DNA of 64,000 nt. Origin: Eudorina sp. 2006-703-Eu-15. Lineage: Eukaryota > Chlorophyta > Chlorophyceae > Chlamydomonadales > Volvocaceae. The notes under the pieces were generated by a model that ran no database searches, was not told where the DNA came from, and saw only the letters and a program-made list of their open reading frames with translations. The stretch spans positions 1,968,857-2,032,856 of the forward strand of contig BDSI01000005.1 of NCBI GenBank assembly GCA_003117195.1, given 5' to 3'. Both the position numbers and the translations under genes were made by a program. Of this stretch, positions 37,755-49,067 are shown piece after piece (position 1 is the stretch's first letter; each line of letters starts with the position of its first letter).

Positions 37755-40153
37755 TCCGTCATGAGGTACCCGAGCTGCAGATCTCGGGGCCGCTGCGCTG
37801 CGTCGGTGGCAGCCGGATGGTGCCGGTCTTCTTCTCGCGCGCGGCCGCTAGGTCCGCTCGCTGACACACGTGGATGCGCCGCCGCTCATTCAGTGAGTGG
37901 TGCCGGAGGCGGCTGCGGCGGATCCCGACGCGCAGCGGAGCTCCGCGCGAGTCCGCTGCAGGTCCGCTGCTGATCTACTGCAGGTCTTGATGAATCTTCT
38001 TGCGACCGAGGATCCTGTTTCAATGTGTGATTCTTTGGCCCGCCGGTCGTTCGTTGTCGTCTGTTTGTTTGTTTGGTTTGTCTGGGTTTGGTTTTTGCTT
38101 GTTCGGTGGTTTTCATCATGCAGTTTGGTTGTTTGATGGCCTTTTCGATGCAATGGTTCCTGATAGAAAAGGAAGGAAGACCCCGTCCAAGCCGGGCGTC
38201 ACGCAGTGACGATTTACCCATTTGGGTCGCGTGCTTCAGTTTAGTTGACTTTATTTTGGTGCTGTGGTGTCAGTTTGTTGGTTTTAATGGTGGTTACGGT
38301 TGCTGGTGTTATCGAGCGTAGAGGAGCGGCGGCGAGAGTTGCAGAGAGCCCATGACAATGCTGATGCTGTTGCCGATGTCGGATGACGATGACGCCGCAA
38401 TGATGATTCATCCACACGGCGAGATGATTCACAATGAAAGTCAAGATGGAAAGCTCACCGCGGGGAAGGGGGTGACGGCGGGCTTTGTTCGTGGGGCAGC
38501 GCTACGCTCGAGACGGTCTGCTTTAACTGGGCGCTGCCGTGGCGACTCGTGTATGAGGGGGGGGGGTACGAGAGGGGCTGCGGGGGATTGTCAGAAAAGC
38601 GCGCGCGCTTTGCGGGAACACCTGTCGGCCGATCCATTTCCGGGGAAAGCCGCCCCGGGCGGATGAGGTTTGCGCACCATCGATTCTGATGATCATAATG
38701 CACGGCATTCGTACGGGTGTACAGTAGAATGTCTCGCAGACGCGAATGCCCCCTTGAACTGACGCACCCGCACGTTTTCCTTGGTTGGGCGTTGAGGCCC
38801 GCGCTCGCCGCCAGCAGAGTCGCCCCTGGCCTCCAGTCAATTTGCTTTCATCAGGTTTTACGACGCGCGGGGGCTTAGCGGTTACTTAATCCTGTGGCAT
38901 GTCGTTTGCCTGTCTGTGTGTCGGATCGCCGGGCCGCGAAAACATGTGAAGTTTACACCTTGGCATTTTTTTAATACATGTGATGTTGTACATGTTGTTA
39001 GGAAAGCGGGTTGCTGCGAGTCCGTGCGTATGGTTGTTGCATGTTTTTTGGAATGGTGTATGTTAGTATGTGTGTTCAGAAATGCAACCCGTGTGTGTGT
39101 ATGTGTGTGTGTGTGTGTGTGGTTAGCAAACAGGCACACCGATCCGACTCGAGCCGACCCAAGCACGCATTTGTGCGCCCCGTGTGTTTGCGTTCCCTGA
39201 TTAAGTGTGTTCGGTCACAGACGCGCACTGTACCCATGTCATTCCGTTTTTTGGTCGTCGATGTCGTCGTCGCATATCAAAAATAATGTTGCCATGGAAC
39301 GGTGCGGAAATGAGCGCAGGTGGCGAAGCTGTCGGACGGGTGTGCTCGGGCGTTGGGCTGGCTGAGATGGAGCAGGTCGGGAGAGCTGCGATGGGGGCAG
39401 AAAGGCCGACGGGTGGAGGGCTGATGGAAAGCGCAGCAAGGGGACGCGGAGGCGGAGATGGGGGGAGTCATTAGCGTAGGTGTGTTTAGTGTGTACGATG
39501 TATGTTTGTTGCAATGTGTAGCGTCGTAATGTACATGAGGGTTACACTCCAGAGTTGCATCAAAGGAGCGGTAGATGCGCGTTGTCCGTCCCCTTCAGTC
39601 CCGGTGTGGGGGTTTTGGATTCTGGATTTTGCATCATCATGATTGGCAGGATTGGGAGTGCCGGGCGCGGCGCTCAGCCGCTGCCGTCGTCGTCGTTGTC
39701 GTCGGCCATCCTCCTGCCACCGTACAGGACGCCACACGTGCACCACACACGGTATATGTACTGTAGCGGGGTGCGCAACAAGCATGCATCCCGGGTCTCG
39801 CATACCATGTCGTGTTGTGCGGCCGGGCCGGGCCGGGCCTTCTCAAGTCCCCACCCGAGTGACATCCCTGTTGAGTGGACACGCGAGAGGTCGTTTGCAT
39901 GTTTCTCAAAGGGCATTTGCGCATCGAGGCTGTATTGATGTAGATCAAGGCGCAGATTGTGAGGGGCAGCGCGGCAGTGGGGCTGGACGGCTGAGGCTGG
40001 ACGAGACGGAGACGGATGGGGAGGAGGTCGCGTCCGGCCGTGCAGCCCTGCACCGGCTCCCGTGGTTTCTGCCCCGTCAGAAGCACCGAACTCATTAAGA
40101 CCGTTGGCTGAAGCTGACGCGGAATTGGATCCAGCTGAATCCTTTCTTCGTGT

Positions 40154-40158
40154 TTACA
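40154..40158 (-). terminator. Possible poly(A) signal of the quinone oxidoreductase gene
   Basis: TTACA on the plus strand (TGTAA on the gene strand), about 1.5 kb past the stop. It is the first one noticed but distant, so the assignment is weak. Confidence 0.3.
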
Positions 40159-41644
40159 AAAGAAACACCTTTCGACATTTCGCCGTAAGAGATTAATCTC
40201 GATGTGGTAATAAATTGTGTGGTAGGTACTGAACTACTCCGGTGGCTCGGGAGGTAATACGGTGTATCGTATTGGGGATGCGGCAGCCGTACAACCGCGT
40301 CCGTTTGAGATTTGCGAGGCAGTGGTAGTGGTGATGTAATATTCCGACGTGACTCCCAGGAGCACAGTCCACTCAATACCATCACCTCTACCATTACCAC
40401 TACTACTATACACGCAATCAAACACTAAAAACGGGAGCCAGCGGCGGCGCCGCCGCTGCCCCACAACGACTGAGGCACCGCCGCCGTTGCCCCCAAGCGG
40501 CTTGAGGAGCCGTCGCCGTTGCCCCACAACGACTGAGACGCCGCCCCCGCTGCCCCACACCAACTCAAGACACCGGCCGCCGCCGCCGCAGCCACCGCTC
40601 TGTGCGCTGCAGCCAACTCGCCAGCGCCTTGGCGGGTCAGACATACTGTACTGCAACTCACCCGCACTTGACCACCCCTACCCGCACTTTGACCACCCCT
40701 ACCTGCTCATATTTCAGCCGACGTGCTGCGCTGCTGCGTCCAGCCGTGATCGGGATTGGTCACTACGGTAGGTGGATGGTCAAAGGGATGGATAACTCCC
40801 CATGATAAATGAAGGGCACAGCGAACCTCCTACCCACACCTGCCGGGATCCGAAGCCAAGCTGGTACAGCAGCCCCGCCAAGCTGGGCAGCCAAGCGGCC
40901 CCGCGCCCCTAAACAACGCCCTGGCCTTCACCGGGCAGATCTAGACCATTCCTGCCGCCCCCCAACCCGCCCCTCCTCCCGCACAGATGCAACCCCGAAA
41001 CACCGCCAGTGAGCAACACGCCTGGGTACGAAAGGAACCACCACGCAGTCGAGGTAGTGCCGAACCACCACAACACGGGAGTTCAGAAAGGGGGTCAGTT
41101 CCCAGCACCCCTAACCCCTGGGCTGGGTGTGTCTGGGCTGTTTTTCTTCTTAACCCCGACGGGGAAGCTGGCCAACACGGCCGACCGCCATCCGGAGCGC
41201 CGCCGTCACCTCCAAAACCAAAACCAGCGCCGCCCTCCTCATCCCGCAGCGATGGATCGAGGTCTCTGCTGGGACCCCGCCGGGCGCACACACAAAAGCT
41301 ATGTGGCAATGCACAGCCGCCACAGGCCGCAGCCGGGACTGCGTCCCTCGCGCCCCAATGACCGACACAGGTCTTAGCATGCGTCGTGTCCGGACAAGCC
41401 GCGGGGAAGGGCCACGGACGATTCGCTTCAAACCCAATCTCCCAATGACGAGAGGTTCTGACAGGGTCTGGACAGGCCACTGTGCCGCAACCGTACCAAC
41501 CGTACGACAGCAGCACGTGTACATGCCACGGGGCCAAAGGGCACGGCCCCTTCCCCACCATCCCCTTCCAATAATCCCAGTCTTCCCTATCGATGAACCC
41601 GTCAGCAAGGGAGTTCGACCTTCGACGGCGAGCAGTACGGCAGC

Positions 41645-44464
41645 TCACGTCGGTACGGCCGCCCGTGTGTCGTACAATCTCAGCATCGAGAGGGTGCGGC
41701 TTATCATCAAGTCGCCGCTCTTGATCAGCCGCGGGATAAGGCCCGTCAGCACGCAGCCGCCCACCTGCATCGTGCCGTCCCGCCGCCCCAATGACATGAT
41801 CATAAGCGGCGGCAGCCCCAGGGATGGCCGCCAGGCCACCAGGCGGGGCGGCGCGCTGAAGCGCCCGGCACCGCTGCCGCAGGCTGAGCCGCCGCCAGGC
41901 CCCGCATCGCGGCTGTTGCCATGACCACCGGCTCTGGCGTGATCGTGATGGTGGATTAACCTCTGGCTTGTTCGTTGTAGATATTGTTGTTGAGGGGGTT
42001 TTATTGCAAAAATGCCAAGGGAGGGGAGAGCCGGGGTTGGCAGGGAGCGCGGGCGAGGGGGGTTAGTGACGTGGGTGGAGTGACACTGAGATGGGGTTGG
42101 CGCAATGGGAGGTGTGGGCAGCCGGCTGGGTTGGGAATTTTTCCAGATGTATGCTTAAAGTTACTATAACGGATTTGGGGCTTGAAATAGTTTCACTTCG
42201 GCGCTCAATACAGTACAGTACAGAACTTGACAATACCATATGTTCCACACAGTACGGTGGTCGGGGTGGTGGTTCGCTAATAGGGGCGCCATGGTGGCTA
42301 ACTCCCCCTGAGCGGGCTTTATCCCTTGCCATGGTTGGTTCTCAGGAACGGGGTGGTTCCCTGGTAGTGTGGGCCCGGGGAGTGTTTCGGTGCACTTGGG
42401 GAGCCTCTCCGGAGCGCCATGGTGGCGTTAGTTCATTTAGGCAGTGTATGGTGAGGAAGCCTCGGCTGTCGCCGGGGCTGTCACCGATGACCCGCGGGGT
42501 CCGCTGTAACATCCTAATAATAACAGTACGGTACAATACATTACCATACAGTACAGTAAAATGCAAGACAGTATAATTCAGTACAACACAGTGACCGTGC
42601 AATACTACATTACACTGCAATACGTTGCACTAAAGTGCACTGCAGTACAGTGCAGTGCAATGCAGTACAACTTGCTATGGTGAAAAGATGTCGATCCCCA
42701 TTGTCAGATCTCTATCCCCTGTTGTGAGATCTTTACCTCGTACTGTCAGATCTCGATCCCAGTTGTCAGACCTCAATCCCCATTGTCAGATCTGTAAACC
42801 CTGTTGTCAGAGATCTCAATCCCCGTTGTCAAATCTTGATCCCCATTGTCAGATCTCTACCCCCTGCTGTCAGATCTCTATCTCCTGTTGTCAGATCTTG
42901 CCCTCCGTTGCGAGATCTCAATCTTCTATCTCAGGTCTCCATCTTCTATCATCAAATGTCTATCCTCTATCATCTTGGAGTGCAATGGATGGGGTCCTGG
43001 CCACGAAAGAGAGGTCGTGACATGGAGTCCAGCTTTTCAATACAGGTATTATGGTGAAGCATGGATCAGAAAACCCAAGAATCCATATAGAAGTCAACAT
43101 AAACTACAGACAGTCATGAAGTGGAGCATATCGGGATCGATCCGATGACCTCACGCATGCGAAGCGCGCGCTCTACCACTGAGCTAATACCCCATATGAA
43201 TCATAAGAGGGCAATGAGTGACTGAAGGTACGGTAATGTCGTACCCGGATGTTCTCCGCTGCCAGCTCCCCCTGCCGCATCGCGAGGTAGCCCAGTTTGG
43301 TCTCCCCCACGTCGTTGCAGTCGCCCAGCGCGAACAGATGCGGGTGGCCCACCACTTGCAGCGTGGGAAGCACCTGCGCTGGGGCCCGGGGGTGTTTCTC
43401 ACGGCTTCTGCACCTTCACCCATCTCCGTTAGGGGTTAGACTCGGTTATTTATTTCCTCAATCACGTGCATCACATGCACGGCACGTGGTGTTGTGGCTG
43501 CTTCTTAAGCCAAGCTGCCATGAGTAGGCCCCCCACGCACCTTGATCGCCCCCCGGCTGTCCAGGCAGTCTGCCAGATGGCACCTCATGAGGGCAGTGGC
43601 GCGGGGCCCAGACACTGCCCATAGCACCAGGTCAGCCATCAGGGTCTGGCCGCCGTCCGTCACCACCGCCACGCTGCCGACGCGGGCCTGCCCGGCATCG
43701 GCATTGGCGACGGCGCCTGGGCCGGCGGTGATGCCGTTGGCGTTACACGGTCCGTCGGTGCCGTCCGCCGCTGGGGTGCCCTGCCCCGGATCCGTCGGTG
43801 ATGGCGCCGCCGTGTTGTGGTGGACCAATGGGTCGGTCCTACCCGAGGATAGCACCCTCTGCCCCAACATCACCTGCATGAAGTCATTGGTTCTCCATAT
43901 CATTCATTCGGGACCTATCCGTGTAGAACGTGAACATCAGAACGTGAACATTGAGCAGGGAACTCCAAAGACGGTGTGGCCGGGACCGTTTAATACACGA
44001 CATCTGAATTTCTGAAGCCTTGCTGTGATGAAAACGAACGGTAATCCGGTGAACAGATTACAGTGCCTCCAAGGAGGTGTATGCATGTGGCGTGGCATGT
44101 CGTACTGGGTGCGGCATGTCGTACTGGTTTATACTTGATGAACCCCACCTGCACACCCCGGGCCTCCAGCCATCGGCGGGCGTAGACCCCCGCGGCGAGC
44201 GGCGAGCCCGGCATAAGGCCCTCACGGCTCGCATGCACTAGCGTGATACCCTTGCCCGCGTAAGCTTCCACAATCTCCGCCGCCGTTTCCTGTAATACGG
44301 GGGGGCGCCGTACACATACACACACACATCGTACATCCTCAACGTGCCGTACACATGGATAGCAATCCATTACATGTACGAAACGTGACACGGACTCTTA
44401 AGTGACCGGCTGTACAAGGGAAGTGAGCTGCAAGCGGTCGCGTGTATGTGTGTGCGTGCGTGTG

Positions 44465-44499
<35 letters not shown>

Positions 44500-47407
44500 C
44501 TGTGCGCATTCGATTGGGCTGCAACCTGCAAGGCGATGTCCTGCCGGTCCCCTCCCCGCTGTCATGGTTGCTCGGAGTCCCCCGCTCCCACCTCCCCCCT
44601 TTCTGGAGGTCGCTTCCTGCACCCCCACCCCGTCCCCTCCCTCCATCTCGTGGTTCCCGGGGGGCCCCCTGCCGCACCCCCCTCACCACGCCGGAGGGGC
44701 CGCCGCCCACCACGACGATCCGCCTGGCAGCCCGGATTGCCTGCTGGAGATCCTTGAGGTGCCGTTCGCCGTTGGTCGTTGGACGTGCGTTCGTTATGAC
44801 AAAGGCGCATGACACCGCAATCACCATCAAAAAAGTAAGGGGAACCCAAGATGAGTGGAGGCGGGAGTGGATGGGGTGGAGAAGGGCGGCGCACGCGGGT
44901 GATCTCCACTTCTCTCTGATGTCACCACGAGCAAGGACGTCACCTCGGTGACCGGCGCTGTAACCGTAGTTGTGCCGGTTGTGCCGGTTGTGGCCCCGCT
45001 GGTCAACGCCCCCTTTCGAGCCGCACGCATCGGCAAGCCAGGCTGCCGCAGCAGTTTCCCCGAGGGGTCCCCGACCCGACGCCCATCGCCCCGCCCTCCA
45101 GACCTCCCTCGGCAGCTCGGTGACGGAATGACCTCCCGGGGCCCGTCGTGAAATCCCGCCCCAGACAGGGGGGACTCCGCCATGGGCCCCATGGCTGCCC
45201 TGCGCATCATTCCCGCCGGTTGGTTGCTCTCCAGTTGTCGTTGGTTGTTGGCCGTTGGCCGTTGGTCGTTGGCCGTCGGCGGTAGCGGATGCAACGGAGG
45301 CCACTCGCAGCCACAATTCACGCCCACGTGGGGACACAGCGGGCCGCCGTGTGCGTGACTTCGTGTCGCGGTTTCACCGTCCGCAGTCCAGTCTGCCGTA
45401 GGTCCCTAGAGCCGTACGACCTCGTGATGACTCCAGGGCGGGGACTGGGCCCAGATGAGGTTGCCGAGCACCACCCAGTGGGGGCAACCCCACCCCACCC
45501 CACCCCACCCCACCCCACCCCATCGCAAACCCCGAATGGGTGCGCTCCCGGGCGGACCCCCCTGACCCATGACAAGTCACTGTCGTACCTGAAGCTCCGT
45601 CAGCCGGTGCAAGTACGACGTGGCCTGGGCCCTTAGGGGCCCTGTGTACGACGATCCCGTGCAGATGGCGGCGTAGTCGAAGTCCAACACCTCGCCCGTG
45701 CTCAGATGGGCTCGCTTGAACAGATTGATGGCGCGAGGGTGTTTGAGGGGGGGCCGGGGGAAGGTAGAGGTCTTGATTGACTGACTTAAAAGGGGGGAGG
45801 GGAGTGGCTTTCGGAAACCGGGAACACGGGTAGCCCAGGGATGCGTCCGGTCACGATGTACGGCAGTGCGGGCCACCTCCACGTCGTTGTGTTCCTACCA
45901 GGAACTTCCTAGCACACCTCGCCCTTAGCTCCTCGCCTCGAGTCGCCCTCAGCGACCCGCGCCTTTAGGTCTCTGTACCCCCACCCCCACGCCCGCTCTC
46001 AGCTGGTGTACGACCGGCGTGTCCGCACATGTCGGTACCCGTACCCCGTACCTTTGGCTCCAGGGCGGTCACGCGGGCTTTTACGAATGTGTCCACCCTC
46101 ACTGCCCCCTGGTGCGGTGAGCACATGCAGCGAGGGGCCGGGCGCCGGGGGGAGCGGGTAGGGGGCAACAGCACAGCAGATCGCGTGCGCACAGCAGTAC
46201 GGCGCCGTGCACTGGAGGGAGTGCCGTACCGTACGATTGAATATTCGCCCAGCCGACCTGCGCGAGCGTAAGGAATAATACCCTAACACCTGTGCGCGAA
46301 ATTGCAGGTAAACCCCAGCTACCCTGCCTTGCCACCCGCGCCCCAAAGCGCAAAGTGCTACCCTGATGCGTCGTTTGGAGTAAGTTGCTGCGCATGCTAT
46401 CTGCCTAGAGGTAGGAGTGGGCAGGAGTTGGCGGATGTTCGTGAATGCTCTCGTTATGCATGCAAGCTAGCCCAGGAGGGCGGTTTGGGATGGCGCTTGT
46501 GCAGCTGACGCAGCAGCGCATCTGCAATTGCGCGAACCTGATAGATAGAAATACCCGGCGACCTTGCGCGGACTGGAAAACATTATACCTCACGAGGCAT
46601 GTGCGAACTGAAAAAAATACAAGCTTTTTGCCTTGCGCGGTGATCTGGCGCGCGTACGGGACACACAAAAACACACATACACACACCACCTCCCCATCTC
46701 GGCCCGCTGGCCTAGTACGGGCCGTACTACCCTGAGGTCCTCACCTGGTACGGTACGACGATGCGCTGAGCCGTGGCGGGGTCCACCACCCCCCGCACCG
46801 CCGCCCAGACCACCTCGAAGTAGTCCTTCCTGGGCAGGGGGAGGAGGGGAGGAGGGCAGGAGGTGAGATGGACGGGGGAGGAGGGGGCTGTCCCGCGGGG
46901 CTGAGGGCTGAGGGCAGGGCGCCCGAGGGCACTGGGCCTACAGCCCCCACCAGGTCTACCGGCCCGGCACGCCAGTGGTCCCCTCTCGACGGGTGTACGA
47001 ACCGTACGATTAGACTTCGAGACGCCGCTACCGCAACAAGGCAGAGGGGGCCAATGCAGGGCAGTGCGGTGTCGCGGTTTTGCTGTACATCTTCAACGTC
47101 TTTAACATCTAGGGGGTAGGAGGCGACACGTGCGAGGTGAGGTCAAGGTGTACGGCCCGCAAGACGCGGGGAGGGAGCCGACCCACGGGTCAACGAGGGT
47201 CACGGTGGCGAAGAAGGCGCATCTGGACGCCAGGGCCAGACCCGCCGGGCCGCCGCCGATCACCAGCAGCCGCGGCCTGACCCTCTGGGGGCCTGTTGCT
47301 GCCGCGCCCGCTGCTGCCGCAGCCGCCCCCGAGGCCGTTATCGCTGCCGGCAGTAGGCCTTCCCATGTCGATGTCGATGGGGCCACGTTGGCGCCACGTC
47401 GCCGCAT
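41645..47407 (-). CDS. FSP1/AIFM2-like FAD-dependent NAD(P)H:quinone oxidoreductase
   Basis: Nine exons: 47407-47187, 46829-46745, 46108-46052, 45714-45589, 44743-44687, 44289-44149, 43873-43541, 43373-43245, 41962-41645; 488 aa. Two-dinucleotide-binding fold: FAD motif VIGGGPAGLALAS (about 49-61), VDPKDYFEVVWAAVR, CTG in DYAAICTGS, NAD(P) motif VVVGGGPSGVE (about 173-183), and the second FAD contact FALGDCND (about 355-362). The C-terminal exon has PLMIMSLGRRDG and LIPRLIKSGDLMISRTL, a tail typical of AIFM2/FSP1 proteins rather than NDH-2. The family reduces ubiquinone or plastoquinone-type lipids with NAD(P)H and in animals protects membranes from lipid peroxidation; that role here is inference. 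The first 40 residues are Ala-rich and could be a targeting peptide. The exon 4 acceptor (TTCAAG) and exon 9 acceptor (GCCAG) are the least certain. The last intron (41963-43244) holds a tRNA gene. Confidence 0.86.
42690..42960. repeat. Degenerate ~21-bp repeat built on GTCAGATCTCAATCCCC
   Basis: About a dozen diverged units, each with AG ATCT and CCCC(A/T)TTGTC, lie in the last intron of the quinone oxidoreductase gene downstream of the tRNA. Confidence 0.85.
43123..43193 (-). tRNA. tRNA-Ala (anticodon CGC)
   Basis: 71 nt, no encoded CCA, no intron. The acceptor stem GGGGTAT/ATGCTCC pairs fully and includes the G3:U70 wobble that identifies alanine tRNA. The D-arm and A box read TAGCTCAGTGG. 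The anticodon stem CGCGC/GCGTG encloses loop TTCGCAT, giving anticodon CGC for GCG codons. The T-stem ATCGG/CCGAT encloses ATCGATC, with the A54 seen in other eukaryotic tRNA-Ala. It lies inside the last intron of the FSP1-like gene on the same strand, 51 bases after the donor. Confidence 0.94.
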
Positions 47408-49051
47408 ATGTGCGTGATGGCGGACGAGCCGCCCGGGGACGTATGGGGATGATCGTCAGTGATCTCCAGTAATGGGCGTCGTTCACTGGGAGAATAGCCG
47501 ACTCGAAGTTCCCTCGGGAGGTTGAATTATTCGTTCCTCGCCGGTTGGCGGTCCAGGAAACGGGGGGAAGAAGAGGGCTGCCGCCTCGCTCGGCGACTGC
47601 GGCAGGCCTCACTCAACTAGCGGCCCGTCCACGCAGGTGGGCGGGTGGGTGGGCGGGTGAGGTGGATGCTCAGTAGGGTGCGATGCCGTGCTGGTCGCAT
47701 CAGGCATCACCCTGCCAAAGCGGTGAAGAAGAACGGTGATACGGTGATGTGCTGTACTGGCCGGCAAGGTTGTGTAACGCATGCGGCATATCCGATCCAC
47801 AAACGCCTGCGCCACGTGGTCTGTGGCCTCCGAGCTGCGAGGTGGCAACCCAGAGTTTGCCAGCCGGGAGCGTAGCTGTGAGCCGATTGAAACTGAAGAA
47901 AATGAGTTTGATAATCTCGTTAATAGTTTTCTTGGTACAAGGCTTCTTACGGCTTCTTGCGAATTCGGCCGCTGGGCGGACCGCGCACCGTCGGCCCACC
48001 GACCCACGGGTCAGTGCTGCACCCCCATACTCACACGCACACACGTCCCAAGTGCTTCAGTAGCGGGTGCAGGCCACCAGCGTCGTCTAAGGCGTGCCCC
48101 CAACCGCCCCCCGCCACCGGTAGCCACAAGAATCGCCCCTGTCGGGGACAGCCCACCCGCCCCCACCCACCAGCGCACCAGGGCGTCCCCCTCCGGGGAC
48201 CCAGGCCGCCACCAGTGGCGCCCTTCGGGCCCCAACCAACGTGAGGACGCAAATCCACAGAACGAGCAGGTCGGGACGTCACAAGGCGGCCCCGACGTAC
48301 ACGCCCCCCTTTCCCAGTGTCACCCCCGCTCGCCCGCCCGTCGCTCGGTCATGTACGGTTCGTTCTGCGGGCCCCGCTTCAAGCAGCCCACCCCCACACA
48401 GCTCCCTCCCCGCCATGTGATTCGGCGGGTCTGTTGGAACGCCCGGTCGGGGCTACGGGTCCACCTGGTAACGGTTACTACGGCTGCCTCCCGCCTGCTC
48501 CCGCCCGGGTGTGACGGGTGACGTCCTGGATATGGTTCAGCAGAACAATGGAATGTCCGTGGGTGTGTGTCGGTCGGTCGGTCGGTCGGTCTGTGTGATC
48601 GCACGCCAGTCTCGATCCGCAAATCGTTCGTTGACCCACCCGCGCGGCCGATTCCCACATGTGCACAACCGCCACAACTGCCGCAACCATTCCTCCCAAC
48701 CGGCAACCGCCACCGCGCCGCCGAATCGCTGCCCCTTAGCCATGCACCTTCCTGTCCGCCATAGGTCCCCATCCCCATCCCCCATCCCCGATCAACCAAG
48801 GTGGGAGCGGTGTCGGCGGTTCCGTCAACCGCCGACTGCCCATCCACACGCACTCACACACAGTCACTGACGCGCAGCCACGCACCTTGCCTGTCCACCA
48901 AAGAGCAGTCACACCCACACCCACACACCTCTGGGCGAGTTCGCACTACAACACACACCTTCACACCTACACCTCTATTACAGGCACATGCGTGCTTGGA
49001 CCTGGGTGGCTCGGGCGGGTCTCTTGCTAAATACAAACACACAGTTATCTT
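47408..49051. other. Upstream region of the quinone oxidoreductase gene
   Basis: It contains an AT-rich patch at about 47870-47960, consistent with a promoter, and further towards 49000 CA-rich repeats and a copy of a dispersed motif (49012-49055). A GACCCACGGGTC palindrome lies at 48001. No supported gene. Confidence 0.45.
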
Positions 49052-49056
49052 TTACA
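49052..49056 (-). terminator. Poly(A) signal TGTAA just after the iPGM stop codon
   Basis: TTACA on the plus strand lies only 11 bases beyond the TGA at 49070-49068, implying an exceptionally short 3'UTR. It is part of a dispersed AC-tailed motif, so the signal may have been supplied by a repeat. Confidence 0.5.
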
Positions 49057-49067
49057 CCCACACGCCC

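Larger units (their letters stand above)
36487..41644. other. Repeat-rich convergent spacer
   Basis: This lies between the 3' ends of the F-box-like gene (+) and the quinone oxidoreductase gene (-). It contains GGT-rich DNA (37490-37570), the 15-bp array at 37681, a (GT)n tract near 39095-39121, a GGGCC run near 39830 and one copy of the intron-associated motif at 41115. An exon-like piece on the plus strand ends at an excellent donor near 37374 (CTT|GTGAGTG), but nothing connects to it. No gene is supported. Confidence 0.45.

Noticed and set aside
40234..40771. ORFs of 140 codons on both strands
   Set aside because: They are low-complexity Arg/Pro or Gly/Val repeats from an imperfect CCGCCG-type repeat, with no homology recognised.
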